Source: Zhengitettix transpicula
Taxonomy: Eukaryota > Arthropoda > Insecta > Orthoptera > Tetrigidae
Assembly: GCA_037074705.1 (NCBI GenBank)
Contig: CM073590.1
Coordinates: forward strand, 235,650,101 to 235,714,100
Direction of reading: 5' to 3'
Length of the DNA: 64,000 bases
Part shown: piece by piece, positions 57,228 through 64,000 of the stretch
How positions within the stretch are numbered: the first letter of the stretch is position 1
Layout of the letters: the number at the start of each line of letters is the position of its first letter
Position numbers and translations under genes: made by a program
The notes under the pieces: model-generated
Told to the model about the DNA's origin: nothing
What the model saw: the letters and a program-made list of their open reading frames with translations, nothing else
Databases searched by the model: none

Positions 57228-58051
57228 TGAAACTTGTCTGAGCGAGTTTAAAATCATTTTTCCGATATTTAATTAATGTACGCAAAATGAAAACGTAAAG
57301 AAGAAAAACTCTCAGTGAAAAGATGTAGGTTAGATATTAGGGTAATATTATTTAAGTCAATGTATCAAATAATAAAAGAAAAAACCCCCAGGACGTGACC
57401 ACTCGTGCCATTGCAATGAAGTGGAATGTGTGGAAGAGCGACCATCCATGTATTGGGCGAGAATAACTCCTTCAACTTAACAAAAGAGATGCGGACAATT
57501 GAATGATGTCATTACTGTCAAGTGTCAGATATTCATTTAATGGAAAGAAAACGTAGCCAATTACATGTCGTTCTCGTTGTGTCACGATGCAAAGTTCTCA
57601 AGGTGCCATTGTACGTGTTAATGACAAACATGAAACAGTTTCTTGATTATTGGTGCGTACGTAGATTTCTTTGTGGCGTTACCAAGGTTAGTAATGTCAT
57701 CATGAAACAAGTATGAGAAAAATTCTAGATAAAGCTACAGAGAGCTTTAGATTAGACCCAAGAACATCGCATTGTGTTATTTCAATCCGAGATAATCCTC
57801 TTTCATTCCGTTTAAACTCAGACGCGTTATATTGAAATGTGTGTTTCGATTCACATTCATGTGAATGATAAGTGATAAATTTTACTGCGGTTCTCATTTT
57901 CTTTTATTATTTGATACATTGACTTAAATAATATTACCCTAATTTCTAACCTACATGTTTTCACTGAGAATTTTTCTTCTTTACGTTTTCATTTTGCGTA
58001 CATTAATTAAAATATCGGAAAAATGATTTTAAACTCGCTCAGTCAAGTTTC
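57228..58051. mobile_element. 824-bp unit bounded by 155-bp inverted repeats
   Basis: 57228-57384 is complementary to 57897-58051 with few mismatches (GTACGCAAAATGAAAACGTA and TAGGGTAATATTATTTAAGT occur in both). The interior (57385-57896) has no coding feature. A further decayed copy of the outer end lies at about 58205-58285 (TTCGCTCAGTCATGTTCC). Most likely a foldback or MITE-type element. Confidence 0.75.
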
Positions 58052-58325
58052 AAATAAGGACCAACATTCATATTTTTTTCATCTTGTTTATCCAATGAAT
58101 GTGTTTCGATTATTTTTCTTCTTCGTGCTTGGTGCAAATGTGAACTATGTTATTGGTTATTTTATTTCCCATCAATTATTTTTTAATCCAAAGTAACCTG
58201 AATTTTTCTTATTGGTGTTTGAATTTGCGTAAATTAATTTAATATCTAAAAGATTATTCTAAATTCGCTCAGTCATGTTCCAAGTTACGACAATAATATT
58301 TTTCCATGTCGTTAATCTTCGCTGT

Positions 58326-58892
58326 AAGGAAGCAGTAAGAGCCTGCGAGAGGATCCTCTCGCGGGTAACCTACGAGGGATGTTCTCTCGCAGGCAGAACC
58401 TTTTAGGAGAGATACGAAGGGGCTACCTTTGGGAATGCCTTTTCCTCTCCGTTTTTGAACTAAGGTTCCCACAAGCCGAGGCACCTCGGCCTGTTCTGAG
58501 AGGTGTATGTTCCGGGGTCACAGACCTTGGGCATACGGTAAGAGTTGTTCGCTATTCCCATTGGAATAGTCGGGCCGGCTGCCTCCTAAACTGGTCGAGA
58601 CACGGAGAAGGGAATGCTGCTTCCCCACAGCAAAGTCCTCTCCCACTTTCGGAAGGGCGTGGGACAAGTACCCAATGCCCGACCTACCCGATGCAGGTTT
58701 TTCTAAGGTTTTCCCTGCATTTCTTTGGGCGAATGCCGGGTAGAATCCTTAAAATATAGCCCGGAGGCCCTAGTAACCCTTGGCTACCTTCCTCTACCCT
58801 TCCGCATCCCCCCTTTCAAATCCCTTCCTATGCTATTAAAGGGGAGTTGCCCAATGTGGATCACCCTCATGTAGCCTGTTGCCCTAAAAAAA
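58326..58892 (+). mobile_element. Poly(A) retroposon copy S5, longest copy
   Basis: Flanked by AATCTTCGCTGT at 58314-58325 and 58893-58904, with an A-rich tail after CCTGTTGCCCT. Near its start GCCTGCGAGAG (about 58337) is complementary to CTCTCGCAGGC (about 58384), a potential 5' hairpin. No known protein domain in any frame. Confidence 0.9.
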
Positions 58893-58904
58893 AATCTTCG
58901 CTGT

Positions 58905-59230
58905 TCGTGCTCAGTGAACTATGTTATCGGCTATTTCGTTTTAATCAACTATATTTATATTCAAAGTAATATTTCTGCCTCAACTTCTTACCACGCATTC
59001 ATATGTGTCATATGTTTCCATTCAGGTGATCCGAACCCGAGGAGAGTTTAATCATCAAATTTACAGGGAAAAACTTCTCTCTTGAATTGGAATGTTTCCT
59101 TCTGAAGCGATTCAAGGACAAGTCGTCACAACCTACACAAACACTATAATTTTTCATTTCCGTTTAACCCTTCAACTTATGAGTTAAACTTTTTATCGGT
59201 GGATGAGTAGAAAAATATAAAGGTCAACAT
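58905..59230. other. Gene-free spacer
   Basis: Nothing coding is seen; probably the degraded upstream part of the PLE remnant that follows. Confidence 0.35.
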
Positions 59231-59836
59231 TTTCAGATCTGCTTATACACTTGCTTTGCTGATAAAAATGCTACAAGGATCTACTTTGATACCTACAGCA
59301 AACATTGGGTACTTCACAAAATCTCTAGCTCTGATTGTAATTCCTGCTATATTGGACAAACAAAACTATCTTTTAATAACCGTCCAAAATCAAAGATCCC
59401 ATTGATAAGCAATCTGTAGTCTCTAAATTTTTAACCTATTCCAAACATACATTTGAATGACAAAATGCTGTGATTTTAGATGTCGACACCAGGTAATTTT
59501 CCAAATTTATATCAGAAATGTTTCATATAAAATCTAAAACCACTTTTGTTAACATAAAAACTGTTACTATGAAACTCAAGGATGTCTATGATCATTTACT
59601 CTTAGACTTACCTCTTTACCTTTAAATTATCTTGGCGTTTACGATATTTAAGATTTGCTTTTAATTTCAAACCTGGTTCATGAGGTGTGTCGTACTTACT
59701 GATTTTGAATCATCAAAAGAAATCAGCAAAGATTTTAAAAACGTTGTGTGGTATTTAATTAGCAATTATGTTTGTCTATTATTTGGCTATTTATTTATCT
59801 AATTTCTTTTTTGTTAAATAGTTTTATTTGTCTATA
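59231..59836 (+). pseudogene. Penelope-like element remnant with GIY-YIG motif and terminal sequence
   Basis: Frame near 59330-59400 reads SSDCNSCYIGQTKLSFNNRP, almost the same as at 48.0 kb. The downstream part matches that copy too (TTTAGATGTCGACACCA) and ends with AAAAACGTTGTGTGGTATTT, the PLE terminal sequence, where the hammerhead core is eroded. Stops break the frame. Confidence 0.75.
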
Positions 59837-59841
59837 TATAT

Positions 59842-60512
59842 TGTAGTGAATAACAACCTTAAGTGGCCGCGGGCCTGAGGAGGCCTGAGGAGGAATACAT
59901 TAAGCGTGCACGTGTGCTTGCCCGAGAGGCCAAAAGAAAATACGGGTATAGGTCCTTTTTTTTTGCATCGTTGGGGGGGGGGCGGAGGACTTATAAATAC
60001 TCCGAACCCGGGTGAAAGTAGAGACTGAGACGCAAGGAGAGACGCGAGAGGAGACGCAGGCAGACAGAGAGACGCAGGCAGACCGAGAGAGTCGAGAGGG
60101 TGGAGAATTTGGTGAGCGGGAAGAAACAAAGGTTTTGAGGGACGTCCATCGCGGGAAGGCCGAAGAAGGAGATCGTGTGCTGCTTACTACTAGACCAGTG
60201 ATCCACTGCAAGTCGGCTGACGCCACAAGTAAAGTAAGCATCACAATTTATGTAAAGTGCCTTCAAAAGTAGAATATTTTACACAGTGCGGAAATAGACT
60301 CTGTTCTTGAATAGCCACCGAACCGCCCACATTACCCTGTTGAGAAGGAGAACTTTTTAATCAAGCCGGAGCTAATTTTAATTTTATGCAGACCAATGTA
60401 TATCTGCTGGCGCCCAACTCTATTTTTTTTAATGTACTTTTGTATTTTTTTGTATTTTCTTGTAATAAAGTTTATTTTTTTATATTAAGTAATGAAAAAG
60501 CTAATCTTTACA
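59842..60512 (+). mobile_element. LTR-like unit 4 (671 bp), with a paralogous empty site
   Basis: Begins TGTAGTGAATAAC after a TA run and ends AATCTTTACA before ATATATATG. TATAAATA lies near 59991 and AATAAA at about 60463, the order of an LTR's U3 and polyadenylation signals. The related locus at about 38165-38200 has an unbroken TA tract between the same flanks, so insertion at a TA repeat is directly visible. An oligo-G tract (about 59973) and a GAGACGCAGGCAGAC repeat lie inside. Confidence 0.75.
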
Positions 60513-61440
60513 ATATATATGTTTTCTAACATGTTCACCAATCCATTTTCATATTTATGCATGAGTTTTCACATTACAGGATTTTTCCTTATATTTTATT
60601 TGGTCATTTTATGCATTTTTCCTCGAGTAGCCTTGCAGTCGTAAATTTAAATTTAAAACTCACATCACTTGACTGATATTGTACAAATTGTTGGAGGAGC
60701 CAATGGTCAAGGTAAGAAGAAAGGAATGTTGCGTCCCCGCAGCAAGTCATTGGATGGGCGTGGGACAAGTACCAAGAGCATGTAATCGGCGTTTTAAGTA
60801 TATTTTTATGCAAGAATATTGCTCCGTGATAGCAGAAAATTCAAGTGCACTCAACAACAGTAATTATTCTCTCCGAAATGAAACGCAATTATAAGCAAAT
60901 TACATGGGAACGCATTTAAGTTGGCCACTTGAAATAACTTAACAAGATTTGCGAGATATCGCGTAATAGAGAAGTGAAACGAGAAAGAGATAATTGAGTT
61001 AATTGACTTTAAGCTCTCATTGTTGCATTTAACACAGGAATTTTTCAATAAAAATGTCCACGCCTTATTCTGGAAACTTTCGGCCGTGAACACTTAAGGA
61101 TATAATTAATAACAATGCTATAGAAGAACTTTTGAGGATTGTTTTTAATTTACTACTCCCAAATTTTAAAATAAAATAAAAATTACTGAAACTTTTTGGT
61201 TGCTGGGCAATGATAATAGTTTTTTTTATTAAAAAATGCAAGCATGATTTATCCATTCCAAACAAGTAAGGGAAACAAAGATCTGAAAAATTCGGACACT
61301 GCCCTTTCTCTTTGTAGTGTGGTCCAGAAATCACAGCCACGGACAGTTGGACGTTACGAAGACTCTGTGATCGTGTCGGCGATCGAATATGTGTGTTACT
61401 TTGGCCGAGATTTTGTAGGAAACACTGCGCAATAATCAAT
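60513..61440. repeat. Paralogous block P2
   Basis: Matches 38190-38290 and then 39315-40080, lacking about 1 kb that block P1 has in between. The ORFs at 60851-61093 and 61065-61502 (-) are unrecognised and correspond to frame-broken sequence in P1. Confidence 0.75.
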
Positions 61441-61565
61441 AAATTATAGCAAACCTTTATTACCATTAATTCTGTCTGGTTATTTAAATAATGTGAATGC
61501 ATGTCTAAGAAAATCTTTAATACGCAGGCCCCGTGAAGATCTGCTTCTATTTACATAAGGATTAC

Positions 61566-61638
61566 GGCCCTGTGGCGCAACGGATAACACGTCTGACTAC
61601 GGATCAAAAGACTCCAGGTTCAAATCCTGGCAGGGTCG
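61566..61638 (+). pseudogene. Decayed tRNA-Arg(ACG) copy
   Basis: Same length and loop CTACGGA as the 48.5-kb gene, but the anticodon stem has a C-A mismatch (TCTGA/TCAAA), the D arm has GCACG-type changes (GATAACACG), and T loop TTCAAAT replaces TTCGAAT. Confidence 0.75.
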
Positions 61639-61847
61639 GTAAACTTTTTATGAAGTAATATCTTACACTACATGATATTGAGTAAAAAGGAGACGATCAA
61701 TTTAGCCCATTTCACGATTTGTCGGTAAATTAAGGTTGTAATGACCTGCATATTACATTAGAGTGGACCAAGGCTTCGATGTACAGCCACACTTGCCGTC
61801 AAGAAGATATACTTTCTCAACAATACTTAAATGTTTAAATCTAATTT

Positions 61848-62325
61848 TTTTTAGGGCAACAGGCTACTTGAGGGTGATTCACATTGGGCAACTCCCCTTT
61901 AATAGCATAGGAAGGGATTTGAAAGGGGGATGCGGAAGGGTAGAGGAAGGTAGCCAAGGGTTACTAGGGCCCCCGGGCTATATTTTAAGGATCCTACCCG
62001 GCATTCGCCTAAAGAAATGCTGGGAAAACCTTAGAAAAACCTGCATCGGGTAGGTCGGGCATTGGGTACTTGTCCCACGCCCTTCCGATAGCGGGAGAGG
62101 AGTTTGCTGTGGGGACGCAGCATTCCCTTCTCCGTGCCTCGACCAGTTTAGGAGGCAGCTGGCCGACTATTCCAATGGGAATGGCGAACAACTCTTACCG
62201 TATGCCCAAGGTCTGCGACCCCGGAACATACACCTCTCAAAACAGGCCGAGGTGCCTCGGCTTGTGGGAACCTTAGTTCAAAAACGCAGAGGAAAAGGCA
62301 TCCCCAAAGAGCCCCTTCGTATCTC
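61848..62325 (-). mobile_element. Poly(A) retroposon copy S6
   Basis: Target duplication TAAATCTAATTT at 61836-61847 and 62326-62337; T run at the left end is the tail. It matches S3 and S5 from GATACGAAGGGGCT-type sequence to the 3' end and sits only in copy beta of the segmental duplication. Confidence 0.9.
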
Positions 62326-62337
62326 TAAATCTAATTT

Positions 62338-63828
62338 AAATATGTAATCATTATAAACACTTAATTTTTAAAATTAAATTAAATTAAATTTTGAATATAC
62401 CACTTTGTTAAAAGTTAAAAACCAGATGTTAAATACAATACTACATTATTATACTGGTTGCAAACAAAAATAAAATTTTGTAACAATCCAAGGATAAATA
62501 TAATAAAATAATTTTTTATCTGTATTTAATAAGTGGCTTTATTTTATACCTTACTTGTCTTTCAGTCTTACATCTCGTACCTATGCTATTATTTCCTCTT
62601 TTTTATCGCTAAACACAATATTATTACGTTCACACTCAAATAAAAATTCTCTTAAAATACTGTGCAAGTGTCTGACACTTAAAAAACATTACAATTATAA
62701 ACATTAAGTATTCCAGTTGTTGAGTCTAGAAATATCTACTTTCAAATATCAGTTTGGCGCCTGCATGTTAGGCAACCAAGTAAACATCCTATTCGCAAGG
62801 TTGCCTGATTTGCCCCTTGCACTAAAATTATACGTTAATAATGTCGGTAATTCTACAACACTTTTAAAGTAATTTCAACATAAGAGTAAATTTTCCGACT
62901 CAATATAACAATCTAACCCAAAAATTAAATTCATCGGTAATTCTTTTTAATTTTGTTGTTTATTGCTTTAAAACCAAAGCCCAACTTTAACATGTAATGC
63001 GTAAGAGTCGGGCCAATCTTTTTATTGAAATGAAGGTTGGAGTTCCTTGCGGTTTCATTTTGTGTGCATACCATCCTTATATACCTGTATGAATGTATGT
63101 ATGGGTGAGTGTAAGTTAAAACTACCAATGCGAAGTGAAATGCTATTGCTTGTTGGAACAACTACCATTTTAGAATAATGTCATATCGTAAATTACTTGA
63201 TAATTGTCCATTTTTTTTCTGTACGATCCTCAATATTCGATAAACCTACAGATTTACATATATTATTTACTATATTTGAACTAGTATTAAACGACTAGTA
63301 TAGGACGTGATGTATAGCAACACGTATCATTTCCACAAGGAGAAGATGGAGGAAGTATTGTCGTCAGGGACGAAATTTCCTCGGAGACTTTCTGGCGTAA
63401 CACTACCATCATTAGTAAAAACATTCATTATATTCTTACGAACAGCAGGAGCGAGGCCTTTTAACCACATTTTTTTTATCTCTTAACTTTTAAAGGTGAG
63501 CTTTCAAGACGGGCAAAATATCTTAAACTTGAGTCAATATTTCAGAACAGAGTTTCGCGTTAAATTCGCTCCGGTCTACCTCCATTACAACCCCAGGCAA
63601 GTAGACGACTGCGTATTGTATCTTACCACGACTAGCTATTTATATACGGCAATACTTTACTGATGCCGACTAACCCCATTACCAGGAAGGAAAAAATTGA
63701 TACTTAGAACATGCGTTCCGCTTATTAAGATCAATGGAACTATACACGTCGAAATAGAAACAGGTTGCATCGGCAGGATCCCAGGCGGTAAAACACATCG
63801 ACAAAAATGTCACTTCAATGCTAAATTC
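62338..63828. other. Gene-free AT-rich spacer of copy beta
   Basis: Collinear with about 51.35-52.45 kb. The ORF at 62931-63161 (-) is not conserved in the paralog and is unsupported. Confidence 0.5.
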
Positions 63829-63834
63829 TTTATT
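63829..63834 (-). terminator. Poly(A) signal AATAAA of the partial ChtBD2 gene
   Basis: Same position relative to the stop codon as in the 52.5-kb paralog (about 80 nt). Confidence 0.6.
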
Positions 63835-63914
63835 TCATCATCAATAAATATAATTTAGTCCATAAATTAGTAATAATATGGAAAATGATGACAAATTGTT
63901 GCTTTGCTGATTGG

Positions 63915-64000
63915 TTATTGAGGAACGCAGCCAGAATCACCAGGGTGGTCGCAGACCTGAAGGGCGGCGTTGAACCAAGTTCCAGGAGCGCAGGGCATCT
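63915..64000 (-). CDS. Last exon of a ChtBD2 gene, cut by the window edge
   Basis: Minus frame reads MPCAPGTWFNAALQVCDHPG, DSGCVPQ, then TAA 63915-63917. The protein is identical to the end of domain 3 of the 52536-53685 gene, including the His in CDHP; the DNA differs at three sites, all silent. The rest of the gene lies beyond the window. It is a recent paralog under apparent purifying selection. Confidence 0.9.
   Translation of the reverse strand, partial: MPCAPGTWFNAALQVCDHPGDSGCVPQ

Larger units (their letters stand above)
61500..64000. repeat. Segmental duplication copy beta
   Basis: Paralog of 48430-52640: decayed tRNA-Arg, shared flanks (TGATATTGAGTAAAAA), then 62345-63900 parallel to 51.35-52.5 kb (for example CGTATCTTACCACGACTA-type text at 52220 and 63618) and the ChtBD2 last exon. 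It carries retroposon S6 and lacks the two-domain gene. Confidence 0.75.

Noticed and set aside
58379..58759. 126-codon ORF in retroposon S5 as a possible protein gene
   Set aside because: The other copies of the same repeat break the frame at different sites and no protein family is recognised.

Overview
The window looks like nuclear DNA of an insect: AT-rich, with GT-AG introns, invertebrate chitin-binding (ChtBD2, peritrophin-A) genes, nuclear tRNA genes, and dense non-LTR, Penelope-like and LTR-type relics. The exact taxon cannot be fixed from the sequence. A repeat-rich hemimetabolous insect such as a cockroach or termite is plausible, but that is inference.

Layout. 3-5189 (+) is the 3' part of a very long Ser/Thr-rich mucin-like exon ending in two ChtBD2-type domains. 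8974-11161 (-) is a three-exon LITAF-like gene. 14998-23260 (+) is a nine-exon nucleobindin (NUCB1-type) gene with a Gln/Pro-rich repeat tail; its introns carry a foldback DNA element, a tRNA-like gene and a 30-bp tandem repeat. 25253-27338 (-) is a peritrophin-like gene with seven ChtBD2 domains and its own TATA box. About 27.4-48.4 kb is mostly transposon debris: hammerhead-like motifs linked to Penelope-like element (PLE) ends, three LTR-like units in (TA)n tracts, three or more LINE fragments, a poly(A) retroposon family, paralogous blocks and a 206-bp tandem array holding an exon-like ORF. Two tRNA-Arg(ACG) genes lie at 46.1 and 48.5 kb. 48974-49552 (+) is a secreted two-domain ChtBD2 protein and 52536-53685 (-) a three-domain one. 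From 53.8 kb to the end there is more debris (LINE pieces, a 155-bp inverted repeat, further retroposons, a PLE GIY-YIG remnant, an LTR-like insertion with a paralogous empty site, a decayed tRNA-Arg). The window ends inside the last exon of a near copy of the 52.5-kb gene.

How the genes relate. Five ChtBD2 genes in one 64-kb window form a chitin-binding cluster, probably of secreted cuticle or peritrophic-matrix proteins, interrupted by the unrelated LITAF and NUCB1 genes. Two of them share an unusual start: a 7-nt first coding exon, an intron of about 82-84 nt in phase 1, and TATAAAAG at about the same distance upstream. A paralogous segment (about 48.4-52.6 kb versus 61.5-64.0 kb) shows that the cluster grew by segmental duplication; the second copy carries an extra retroposon, a decaying tRNA and a gene end differing from its sister by three silent changes.
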